In this document: piece after piece, positions 7,139-14,916 of the stretch
Layout: every line of letters begins with the position of its first letter
Numbering within the stretch: position 1 is the stretch's first letter
NCBI RefSeq assembly: GCF_018614095.1
Contig: NZ_JAGGOY010000063.1
Location: forward strand, 51,126-115,125
From: Streptomyces sp. ISL-87
Lineage (GTDB): Bacteria; Actinomycetota; Actinomycetes; Streptomycetales; Streptomycetaceae
DNA: 64,000 nucleotides
Direction: 5' to 3'
The notes under the pieces: generated by a model
What the model was told of the DNA's origin: nothing
The model's input: only the letters and a program-made list of their open reading frames with translations
Database searches by the model: none
Made by a program: the position numbers and the translations under genes

Positions 7139-8367
7139 TGCATGCCTGGCCCGCTTCTGAGGTCCCCGCCCTGCCTGGCAAGGGCCGCGACCTCCAGATC
7201 CACGACACCGCGACCCAGGGGACGATCACCCTCGCCCCCGGTCCCGTCGCCCGTATCTACGTCTGCGGCATCACTCCGTACGACGCGACCCATATCGGTC
7301 ACGCGGCGACCTACAACGCGTTCGACCTCGTTCAGCGCGTGTGGCTCGACACCAAGCGGCAGGTCCACTACGTCCAGAACGTCACGGACGTGGACGATCC
7401 GCTGCTGGAGCGGGCGCTGCGCGACGGCCACGACTGGACCGAGCTCGCGGAACGCGAGACGGCCCTCTTCCGCGAGGACATGACCGCCCTGCGGATGCTG
7501 CCGCCGCAGCACTACATCGGAGCCGTCGAGGCCATACCGGGCATCGTGCCGCTGGTGGAGCGGCTGCGGGACGCGGGCGCGGCGTACGACCTGGAAGGCG
7601 ACGTCTACTTCTCGGTGGAAGCCGATCCGCACTTCGGCCAGGTCTCGAACCTGGACGCGGAGGCCATGCGCCTGCTCTCGGCGGAGCGCGGCGGTGACCC
7701 GGACCGCCCGGGGAAGAAGAACCCGCTCGACCCGATGCTGTGGATGGCCGCGCGTCCGGGCGAGCCGAGCTGGGACGGCGGCTCGCTGGGCCGCGGCCGG
7801 CCGGGCTGGCACATCGAGTGCGTCGCCATTGCCCTGGACCACCTGGGCATGGGCTTCGACATCCAGGGCGGCGGGTCCGACCTGGCGTTCCCGCACCACG
7901 AGATGGGCGCGTCGCACGCGCAGGCGCTGACGGGTGAGTTCCCGATGGCCAAGGCGTACGTCCACGCCGGCATGGTGGCCCTGCACGGCGCGAAGATGTC
8001 GAAGTCGAAGGGCAACCTGGTCTTCGTCTCGGCCCTGCGGCGTGCGGGGGTGGACCCGGCGGCGATCCGCCTGGCCCTTCTCTCGCACCACTACCGGGAC
8101 GACTGGGAGTGGACGGACGACGTTCTCGCCGAGGCGGTGGCCCGCCTGGAGCGCTGGCGCGCGGCGGTGTCCCGGCCGGACGGCCTGCCGGCGGACGGGG
8201 TGGTCGAGGAGGTCCGCGAGGCCCTGTCGAACGACCTGGACGCGCCGGCCGCGCTCGCGGCGGTGGACCGCTGGGTGGACGCCCAGAACACCTCGGACGG
8301 CGACGACGAGTCGGCCCCGGGCCTGGTCTCCCGCACGGTGGACGCCCTCCTGGGCGTAGCCCTGTAA
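7138..8367 (+). CDS. mshC: Cysteine:GlcN-Ins ligase, mycothiol biosynthesis
   Basis: A 409-residue paralogue of cysteinyl-tRNA synthetase that joins cysteine to 1-D-myo-inosityl 2-amino-2-deoxy-alpha-D-glucopyranoside using ATP, the third committed step of mycothiol synthesis. Seen in the sequence: HIGH at 52-55, KMSKS at 286-290, and zinc ligands Cys43, Cys228 and the His253-His254 region. It is MshC rather than CysS because it is short, lacks the anticodon-binding C-terminal domain, and sits next to the trio genes that accompany mshC in actinobacteria. A perfect hairpin follows the stop. Confidence 0.96.
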   Translation: MHAWPASEVPALPGKGRDLQIHDTATQGTITLAPGPVARIYVCGITPYDATHIGHAATYNAFDLVQRVWLDTKRQVHYVQNVTDVDDPLLERALRDGHDWTELAERETALFREDMTALRMLPPQHYIGAVEAIPGIVPLVERLRDAGAAYDLEGDVYFSVEADPHFGQVSNLDAEAMRLLSAERGGDPDRPGKKNPLDPMLWMAARPGEPSWDGGSLGRGRPGWHIECVAIALDHLGMGFDIQGGGSDLAFPHHEMGASHAQALTGEFPMAKAYVHAGMVALHGAKMSKSKGNLVFVSALRRAGVDPAAIRLALLSHHYRDDWEWTDDVLAEAVARLERWRAAVSRPDGLPADGVVEEVREALSNDLDAPAALAAVDRWVDAQNTSDGDDESAPGLVSRTVDALLGVAL

Positions 8368-8383
8368 CCCACCCACACACCCC

Positions 8384-8420
8384 CGATGCCCCCAGCGCCC
8401 CACCGGGCCTGGGGGCATCG
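8384..8420. terminator. Bidirectional terminator between mshC and the PAC2 gene
   Basis: A perfect 12-bp stem (8384-8395 with 8409-8420) and a 13-nt loop lie between the two convergent genes. Confidence 0.8.
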
Positions 8421-8441
8421 CCATGCCGTGCCCGTGCCGGG

Positions 8442-9437
8442 CTACGTCTCCGGGGTCTCGCCCTCGTCCGGGGTGGCGGGGGGCTGGGGCGGCTCATCGC
8501 CGGCGGGGCCGGGCTCGGGGTCCGGTTTGCGCTTGGGGGGCCGGGTCAGGCCGCTGGAGGTGTCGCGCAGGTACGAGGTGTCGCCGGCCTCCGACGCCGG
8601 GTCGCGGCGGCGCAGATAGCGCTCGAACTCCCGGGCGATGGCGTCCCCGGACGCCTCCGGCAGGTCCGCCGTGTCCCGTGCCTCCTCCAGTGTCTGAACG
8701 TACTCCGCCACCTCGCTGTCCTCGGCGGCCAGTTGGTCCACGCCCAGCTGCCAGGCCCGCGCGTCCTCCGGCAGTTCGCCCAGCGGGATCCTGATGTCGA
8801 TCAGGTCCTCCAGCCGGTTGAGGAGTGCCAGCGTCGCCTTCGGGTTCGGGGGCTGCGAGACGTAGTGGGGGACCGCCGCCCACAGCGACACCGCCGGAAC
8901 ACCCGCGTGCGTACAGGCCTCTTGGAGCACGCCCACGATCCCCGTGGGCCCCTCGTACCGGGTCTCCTCCAGGTCCATCGTCCGCGCCAGATCCGCATCC
9001 GACGTGACACCGCTCACCGGGACCGGCCGCGTGTGCGGGGTGTCCCCGAGCAGCGCGCCCAGGACGACCACCATCTCCACGCCCAGTTCGTGCGCGAAGC
9101 CGAGGATCTCGTTGCAGAACGACCGCCACCGCATGGACGGTTCGATCCCGCGCACCAGCACCAGGTCGCGCGGCTTGGCGCCGCCGATCCGGACCACCGA
9201 CAGCCGAGTCGTCGGCCAAGTGATCTTCCGCACCCCGTTGTCCAGCCACACCGTCGGCCGGTTGACCTGGAAGTCGTAGTAGTCCTCGGCGTCCAGCGCC
9301 GCGAAGACCTCGCCCTTCCACTCCCGGTCCAGGTGCGCGACCGCACCGGAGGCCGCGTCACCCGCGTCGTTCCAGCCCTCGAACGCGGCCACCATGACCG
9401 GGTCGATCAGCTCGGGCACGCCCTCAAGCTCGATCAC
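8442..9437 (-). CDS. PAC2 family protein
   Basis: A 331-residue member of the PAC2 (proteasome assembly chaperone 2) family: MIELEGVPELIDPVMVAAFEGWNDAGDAAS, then an alpha/beta domain with LVLVRGIEPSMRW and MVVVLGALLGDTPHTRPVPVSG. The last about 40 residues are Pro/Glu-rich and probably disordered. In eukaryotes the domain helps assemble proteasome alpha rings; the bacterial role is unproven. The Streptomyces proteasome genes lie about 20 kb away here, which is suggestive only. GTG start with a strong GGAAGGAGA site. Confidence 0.9.
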   Translation of the reverse strand: MIELEGVPELIDPVMVAAFEGWNDAGDAASGAVAHLDREWKGEVFAALDAEDYYDFQVNRPTVWLDNGVRKITWPTTRLSVVRIGGAKPRDLVLVRGIEPSMRWRSFCNEILGFAHELGVEMVVVLGALLGDTPHTRPVPVSGVTSDADLARTMDLEETRYEGPTGIVGVLQEACTHAGVPAVSLWAAVPHYVSQPPNPKATLALLNRLEDLIDIRIPLGELPEDARAWQLGVDQLAAEDSEVAEYVQTLEEARDTADLPEASGDAIAREFERYLRRRDPASEAGDTSYLRDTSSGLTRPPKRKPDPEPGPAGDEPPQPPATPDEGETPET

Positions 9438-9514
9438 CCAGGTCTCCTTCCGAAGTTCCCTTGTGTACGTGGGTCAGCCTAAGCCTTGTTACGACGCCAG
9501 CCACAGCCCACGAC

Positions 9515-9546
9515 AGAGGGGCGGTTCCCCTCGGAGCCGCCCCTCT
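9515..9546. terminator. Terminator of the glycerol operon
   Basis: AGAGGGGCGG (9515-9524) pairs perfectly with 9537-9546 across a 12-nt loop. It lies just after glpD, read on the minus strand. Confidence 0.75.
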
Positions 9547-9564
9547 TCCCCACCTGCCCGGCAG

Positions 9565-11172
9565 CTATGCCTTACGGCTCAGCATCTCCTCGACCCGGGC
9601 GCGCACGGACGCGTCGTCCAGGCCGCGGACCGTCACCGTCGTACGGCGGCGCAGCACGTCGTCGACCGTCTCGGCCCACTCGTTGTCCCGGGCGTAGGCG
9701 ACCTGCGCCCAGATCTCCGGCCCGTCCGGGTGGATCCGCTCGGCGAGCGCCGGGTCCTCGTTCGCGAGACGCGCGATGTCGAAGGCCAGCGAGCCGTAGT
9801 GGGAGGCCAGGTGGCGGGCGGTCAGCGGGTCCATCCGCGTGCCCGGCTCCCGGTCCACCAGCAGCCGGTGCGCGACCGCGTTCGGGTTGGCGACACCGGG
9901 CAGTGCGATCCGGCGTACGAGCGACTTCACCGGCTCCATGTCCTCGGTCAGCGGGCTGCCCGGGAGCTTCGCCAGCTTGTCCATGACCACGCGGCCGATG
10001 TGGCGGTACGTCGTCCACTTGCCGCCGGCGACCGACAGCATGCCGCCGCGGCCCTCGGAGACGACCGTCTCGCGCTTGGCCTTCTCGACCCCGCCGGGGC
10101 CGCCGGGCAGCACCCGCAGGCCCGCGAAGGCGTACGTCATCAGAGACCGGTCGAGGTCCGCGTCGTTCACGGAGAACGCCGCCTCGTCGAGGATCTGCTG
10201 GATGTCGGACTCGGTGGCGCGCACGTCCGCCGGGTCGCCCTCGTACTTCTCGTCGGTCGTGCCGAGGAGGAGCTGGTCCTCCCACGGGAGCGCGAAGGTG
10301 ATCCGGTACTTGTCGATCGGGGTGGCCATGGCGGCCTTCCACGGCGACTTGCGCTTCAGCACGATGTGCGCGCCCTTGGAAAGGCGGATCGACGGCATCG
10401 AGTGCTTGTCTTCCATGCGCCGCAGGTGGTCCACCCACGGGCCGGTGGCGTTGAGCACGACGCGTGCGTCGACCCCGAACTCGGTACCGTCCAGGCGGTC
10501 CTTGAGCTCGGCACCGGTGACCCGGCCGTGCGTCATGCGCAGGCCGGTGACCTCGGCGTGGTTCAGGACGACCGCGCCCGACTCGACGGCCGCGCGGACC
10601 GTCATGACGGCGACGCGGGAGTCGTTCATCTGGTGGTCGTAGTAGACCGCGACGGCCTTGAGGTTGTCCGTCTTCAGGCCCGGGTTGTCGGCGGCGGCGC
10701 GGGCCGGGGATATGACCTTGCCCATGCCGTCGCCGAAGGCGGAGAGCGCCGAGTACGCGAAGACGCCCGCGCCCAGCTTCGCCGCGCCCACCGGACCGCC
10801 CTTGTAGACGGGCAGGTAGAAGGTGAGCGGGTTGACCAGGTGCGGGGCCACGTCCTTGGCCAGCACCCGGCGCTCGTGGTGGTTCTCCGCGACCAGCTTG
10901 ACCGCGCCGGTCTGCAGGTAGCGAAGACCACCGTGGACGAGCTTGGAGGAGGCCGAGGAGGTGGCACCGGCGAAGTCGCCGGCGTCCACCATGGCGACCC
11001 GCAGACCCGACTGCGCGGCATGCCAGGCCACCGAGGTGCCCAGGATTCCACCGCCGATGACCAGCAGGTCGTACGTGGCCTTGGCCAGCTGCTCGCGGGT
11101 CTCGGCGCGGCTCGCGTGGGAACCGGCGGTCGGGTGCGTACCCAGCGTGGGAACGCTCTGCAGGCTGCTCAT
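9565..11172 (-). CDS. glpD: FAD-dependent glycerol-3-phosphate dehydrogenase
   Basis: A 535-residue flavoprotein that oxidises glycerol-3-phosphate to dihydroxyacetone phosphate at the membrane and feeds electrons to quinones. The FAD-binding Rossmann motif is at 39-45 (VIGGGILG). The family signature KLVHGGLRYLQTG is at 78-90, and the C-terminal domain contains AGGKWTTYRHIGRVVMD. It is the last gene of glpF-glpK-glpD, 40 bp after glpK, and corresponds to gylB of S. coelicolor. It is probably controlled by GylR together with the operon. Confidence 0.97.
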   Translation of the reverse strand: MSSLQSVPTLGTHPTAGSHASRAETREQLAKATYDLLVIGGGILGTSVAWHAAQSGLRVAMVDAGDFAGATSSASSKLVHGGLRYLQTGAVKLVAENHHERRVLAKDVAPHLVNPLTFYLPVYKGGPVGAAKLGAGVFAYSALSAFGDGMGKVISPARAAADNPGLKTDNLKAVAVYYDHQMNDSRVAVMTVRAAVESGAVVLNHAEVTGLRMTHGRVTGAELKDRLDGTEFGVDARVVLNATGPWVDHLRRMEDKHSMPSIRLSKGAHIVLKRKSPWKAAMATPIDKYRITFALPWEDQLLLGTTDEKYEGDPADVRATESDIQQILDEAAFSVNDADLDRSLMTYAFAGLRVLPGGPGGVEKAKRETVVSEGRGGMLSVAGGKWTTYRHIGRVVMDKLAKLPGSPLTEDMEPVKSLVRRIALPGVANPNAVAHRLLVDREPGTRMDPLTARHLASHYGSLAFDIARLANEDPALAERIHPDGPEIWAQVAYARDNEWAETVDDVLRRRTTVTVRGLDDASVRARVEEMLSRKA

Positions 11173-11212
11173 ATCTCTCTTAGCTCCTACTCGGTTGACT
11201 CAGCTGGTGCGG

Positions 11213-12739
11213 TCAGCTGGCGTCTTCGTCGTCGACCCAGCCCATGGACCGCTCCACGGCCTTGAGCCAGCTCTTGTACTCGCGGTCCCGCTGCTCGGCG
11301 GGCATCCGCGGGGTCCACTCCGCCGCGCGGCGCCAGTTGGCGCGCAGGGCGTCGGTGTCGGGCCAGAAGCCGACGGCCAGGCCGGCGGCGTAGGCGGCGC
11401 CGAGGCAGGTGGTCTCGGCGACCATCGGACGGACCACGGGGGCGTCCAGGAAGTCCGAGAGCGTCTGCATCAGCAGGTTGTTGGAGGTCATGCCGCCGTC
11501 GACCTTGAGGGCCGTGAGCTCGACGCCCGAGTCCTTGGTCATGGCGTCGGTGATCTCGCGGGTCTGCCAGGCGGTGGCCTCCAGGACGGCACGGGCGATG
11601 TGCGCCTTGGTGACGTACCGGGTCAGGCCGGCGATCACACCGCGGGCGTCGGAGCGCCAGTACGGGGCGAACAGGCCGGAGAATGCCGGTACGAAGTAGG
11701 CGCCGCCGTTGTCCTCGACGGAGGAGGCCAGCGTCTCGATCTCGGCCGCGGACTTGATCAGGCCCATCTGGTCGCGCATCCACTGGACGAGCGAGCCGGT
11801 GACGGCGATGGAGCCCTCCAGCGCGTAGACCGGCTTCTCGTCGCCGATCTGGTAGCCGACCGTGGTCAGCAGGCCGCTGTAGGAGTTGATGATCTTGTCG
11901 CCGGTGTTCATCAGCATGAACGTTCCGGTGCCGTAGGTGGACTTGGCCTCGCCCTCGGCGAAACAGGTCTGGCCGAACAGCGCGGCCTGCTGGTCACCGA
12001 GCGCCGAGGCGACCGGGACGCCGGCGAGGACGCCGTCCTTGACGTGGCCGTAGACCTCGGCGGAGGACTTGATCTCGGGGAGGACGTTGAGCGGGACCGC
12101 CATGGACTCCGCGATCTTCTCGTCCCAGGCCAGCGTGTGGAGGTTCATCAGCATGGTGCGCGAGGCGTTGGTGACGTCGGTGACGTGCACACCGCCCTCG
12201 GCGCCGCCGGTGAGGTTCCAGATGACCCACGAGTCCATGGTGCCGAAGAGGATGTCCCCGGCCTCGGCGCGCTCGCGCAGGCCCTCGACGTTGTCGAGCA
12301 GCCAGCGGACCTTGGGGCCGGCGAAGTACGAGGCGAGCGGCAGGCCCGTCTCGCGGCGGAAGCGGTCCTGGCCGACGTTGCGGCCGAGCTCCTTGCACAG
12401 GGCGTCGGTGCGGGTGTCCTGCCAGACCAGCGCGTTGTGCACCGGCTCACCGGTGTTCTTGTCCCACAGGACGGTGGTCTCGCGCTGGTTGGTGATGCCG
12501 ACGGCCTTGACGTCGGCGGCCGTGATCTCGGCCTTGGCGATGGCCCCGGCGACGACCTCCTGGACGTTGGTCCAGATCTCGGTGGCGTCGTGCTCGACCC
12601 AGCCCGGCTTCGGGAAGATCTGCTCGTGCTCCTTCTGGTCGACGGCGACGATGCGGCCGTCGCGGTCGAACACGATGCAGCGGGAGGAGGTGGTGCCCTG
12701 GTCGATCGCGGCGATGAAGGGGCCGGTGCTGCTGGTCAT
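11213..12739 (-). CDS. glpK: Glycerol kinase
   Basis: A 508-residue FGGY-family kinase that phosphorylates glycerol to sn-glycerol-3-phosphate with ATP. The phosphate-binding DQGTTSSR is at 13-20; the FGGY features LVWQDTRT and GALGDQQAALFGQ are present, with KVDGGMTSNNLLMQ in the C-terminal half. It matches gylA of S. coelicolor in position. It lies 73 bp after glpF and 40 bp before glpD, consistent with one transcript. Length is normal for the family. Confidence 0.97.
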   Translation of the reverse strand: MTSSTGPFIAAIDQGTTSSRCIVFDRDGRIVAVDQKEHEQIFPKPGWVEHDATEIWTNVQEVVAGAIAKAEITAADVKAVGITNQRETTVLWDKNTGEPVHNALVWQDTRTDALCKELGRNVGQDRFRRETGLPLASYFAGPKVRWLLDNVEGLRERAEAGDILFGTMDSWVIWNLTGGAEGGVHVTDVTNASRTMLMNLHTLAWDEKIAESMAVPLNVLPEIKSSAEVYGHVKDGVLAGVPVASALGDQQAALFGQTCFAEGEAKSTYGTGTFMLMNTGDKIINSYSGLLTTVGYQIGDEKPVYALEGSIAVTGSLVQWMRDQMGLIKSAAEIETLASSVEDNGGAYFVPAFSGLFAPYWRSDARGVIAGLTRYVTKAHIARAVLEATAWQTREITDAMTKDSGVELTALKVDGGMTSNNLLMQTLSDFLDAPVVRPMVAETTCLGAAYAAGLAVGFWPDTDALRANWRRAAEWTPRMPAEQRDREYKSWLKAVERSMGWVDDEDAS

Positions 12740-12812
12740 GTGGCTGCTCCTGGCAGGTCTGAGTAGGCGGAATCAGGGGGCGGTGCGGATCTTGCGAAAC
12801 GTGCCGAGCTGA

Positions 12813-13595
12813 TCAGGCGAACGCGATGTTGTACAGACCACCGGCGACAGCGGCACCGACGAGCGGGCCGACGACCGGGATCCAGGAGTAGGACCAGTCC
12901 GAGCCGCCCTTGTTGGGCAGCGGAAGAAGGGCGTGCACGATGCGCGGACCGAGGTCGCGCACCGGGTTGATGGCGTAGCCGGTCGGACCGCCGAGCGACA
13001 GGCCGATGCCGACGACCACGAAGGAGGTGATCAGGACGCCGATGACGCCGAGGCCCTTGCCGTCGCCCTGGAGACCCTGGGTGAGGATCGCCAGCACCAG
13101 GACGGCCGTGCCGATGATCTCGGTGGCGAGGTTCTGGACCACGTTGCGGATCTCGGGGCCGGTCGAGAAGATGCCGAGCACCGGGCCCGCCTTGTCGTGC
13201 GGGTGCGGGTCCTCCGGGCCGAGCTTGGCGTCGCGGATGTGCTCCGGGTCAGCGAGGTGCACCCGGAACTGGCCGTAGTAGGTGACCCACATCAGGACCG
13301 CACCGAGCATGGCGCCGAGCAGCTGGCCGGCGAAGTAGACCGGTACGTCGCTCCAGTCGCCGTTCTTGACGGCGAGGCCGACGGTGACCGCCGGGTTGAG
13401 GTGCGCACCGGAGAGCGGGGCGGACACGTAGGCGGCGATCAGTACGGCGAAACCCCAGCCGAAGGTGATCGCGAGCCAGCCCGCGTTCCGGGCCTTGGAG
13501 CTCTTGAGTGTCACGGCGGCGCAGACGCCACCGCCGAGCAGTGTGAGCAGGGCGGTACCGATGGTCTCGCCGATGAAGATGTCGGAGCTGGACAC
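12813..13595 (-). CDS. glpF: Glycerol uptake facilitator (MIP/aquaglyceroporin)
   Basis: A 260-residue channel protein with six membrane helices and two half-helices. The first NPA is at 67-69 (HLNPAVTVG). The second is NPV at 210-212, followed by Arg213-Asp214, the aquaglyceroporin signature. The start is set at GTG 13595 with AAAGGAG upstream; the longer open frame reaches into the regulatory region. First gene of the operon (gylC). Glycerol enters by facilitated diffusion and is trapped by GlpK. A GylR site candidate lies 127 bp upstream. Confidence 0.95.
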   Translation of the reverse strand: MSSSDIFIGETIGTALLTLLGGGVCAAVTLKSSKARNAGWLAITFGWGFAVLIAAYVSAPLSGAHLNPAVTVGLAVKNGDWSDVPVYFAGQLLGAMLGAVLMWVTYYGQFRVHLADPEHIRDAKLGPEDPHPHDKAGPVLGIFSTGPEIRNVVQNLATEIIGTAVLVLAILTQGLQGDGKGLGVIGVLITSFVVVGIGLSLGGPTGYAINPVRDLGPRIVHALLPLPNKGGSDWSYSWIPVVGPLVGAAVAGGLYNIAFA

Positions 13596-13909
13596 CCGCG
13601 ACTCCTTTGTCTTACGTCCAGGGGTGGGCGGACACCGGGTCCCTCCGGTGGTCCACGCACTCGGTGAGTGCTGCACCGGTCCTTGGCCTTGCCACACCCT
13701 AACGCGTATTGCCGGTAGGTGTTCGACAATGCCGACCGATGAACGGCAGTTTTCCGCCCGGGTGAAGAACGCGTCAAGGGTTGGCCAGGTCAAATGCCGG
13801 ATCGTTACCACACGGTACGATCGCCCAAATCCGGCCATTCGATGGTCAGGAAATGACTAAATGCACCCTGATGGCGCATGTTTCGGCCATGGGTGTGGTC
13901 AAAGCAAGG
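13596..13909. promoter_or_regulatory. Regulatory region of the glycerol operon
   Basis: A 314-bp gene-free stretch between gylR and glpF. It holds the GylR operator candidate at 13722-13735 and the AAAGGAG ribosome binding site of glpF. No convincing ORF is seen. Confidence 0.6.
13722..13735. promoter_or_regulatory. Candidate GylR operator upstream of glpF
   Basis: TTCGACAATGCCGA. The same 14-mer with one base change is upstream of gylR at 14701-14714. Shared sequence at both promoters of the regulon is what an IclR-type autoregulator would need. Confidence 0.6.
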
Positions 13910-14677
13910 TCAGAACCGGCCCGCGCCAAGGTCGCGCGAAACCGCCCTCGCGCAGTCCCGGACCGAAGCCACCAGGGCCGCCCGGGGTTCACCCGTCTCC
14001 CCGCAGACCCGCTCCACGGCCCCCGCGAGGGCCACCGCGCCGACCGGCATCCGCCGCCGGTCGTGGATCGGCGCGGCCACCGAGGCGATGCCGTCCCACG
14101 TCTCCTCGACGTCGGAGGCCCAGCCGCGCGCCCGGGTCAGGTCCAGCTCGGCCTCGAAGCCGGCGGCGTCCGTGACCGTACGGGGCGTGAACACCTCCCG
14201 CTCCACCTCCACGGCCTGGGTGTGGGCGACCGGGTCGTAGGCCGACAGCACCTTGCCCAGCGCGGTCGAGTGCAGCGGCTGCATGGCCCCCACCTCCAGC
14301 ACCTGGCGGCTGTCGTCCGGCCGGAACACGTGGTGCATGATCAGCACCCCGCTCTGGTGGAGCACCCCCACGTACACGCTCTCGCCGCTCGCCCGGGCCA
14401 GGTCGTCCGTCCACACCAGGGCGCGGGCGCGCAGCTCGTGGACGTCCAGATAGCTGTTGCCCAGGCGCAGCAGCTCCGCGCCGAGCTGATAGCGGCCGGA
14501 GGCCGGGTCCTGCTCCACGAAGCCCTCGGCCTGGAGGGTGCGCAGGATCCCGTGCGCGGTGCCCTTGGCGAGCCCGAGTGAGGAGGCCACGTCCGACAGG
14601 CCCAGCCGGCGCTCACCGCCGGCCAGGAGCCGCAGCATCGCAGCGGCTCGTTCGAGCGACTGGATGTTCCGTGCCAT
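13910..14677 (-). CDS. gylR: IclR-family glycerol operon regulator GylR
   Basis: A 255-residue IclR-type transcription regulator. The N-terminal winged helix-turn-helix lies at about 6-65 (LSDVASSLGLAKGTAHGILRTLQAEGFV) and the effector-binding domain follows (SVYVGVLHQSGVLIMHHVF, MQPLHSTALGKVLSAY). In S. coelicolor GylR is the substrate-dependent repressor of gylCABX and of itself, with glycerol-3-phosphate as inducer. The ATG at 14677 has AGGAGG upstream. A TTCGACAATGCTGA operator candidate lies 24 bp before the start. Same strand as glpFKD. Confidence 0.95.
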   Translation of the reverse strand: MARNIQSLERAAAMLRLLAGGERRLGLSDVASSLGLAKGTAHGILRTLQAEGFVEQDPASGRYQLGAELLRLGNSYLDVHELRARALVWTDDLARASGESVYVGVLHQSGVLIMHHVFRPDDSRQVLEVGAMQPLHSTALGKVLSAYDPVAHTQAVEVEREVFTPRTVTDAAGFEAELDLTRARGWASDVEETWDGIASVAAPIHDRRRMPVGAVALAGAVERVCGETGEPRAALVASVRDCARAVSRDLGAGRF

Positions 14678-14700
14678 CGCGCAGCCTCCTGCTGACGTAG

Positions 14701-14714
14701 TTCGACAATGCTGA
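14701..14714. promoter_or_regulatory. Candidate GylR operator upstream of gylR
   Basis: TTCGACAATGCTGA, matching 13 of 14 bases of the site upstream of glpF. A related segment, TCGGTCGATGTCGACC, follows at 14721-14736. Confidence 0.6.
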
Positions 14715-14916
14715 ACAGTATCGGTCGATGTCGACCTTGTGCATCGGTGGGCGGTCCTCGGACGGAGTAGTTTCGGACACCCCTGCGCACAGAATGCAGT
14801 CCGCCACGTGGGACGCCTCCACCGGGGTTGACGCCGCGCGGTTAACCTGACCGCGTGCACCCTTGAGACAGAAGGGGTGTAAAGCCGACAGCCGTCGCAT
14901 TCCAGGGAGCTCAACC

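Noticed and set aside
14678..14916. Possible cobalamin, SAM or SAH riboswitch before metH
   Set aside because: No B12-box-like or SAM-I/SAH core sequence was seen. A covariance-model search (Rfam) would decide; a hit above threshold would overturn this.
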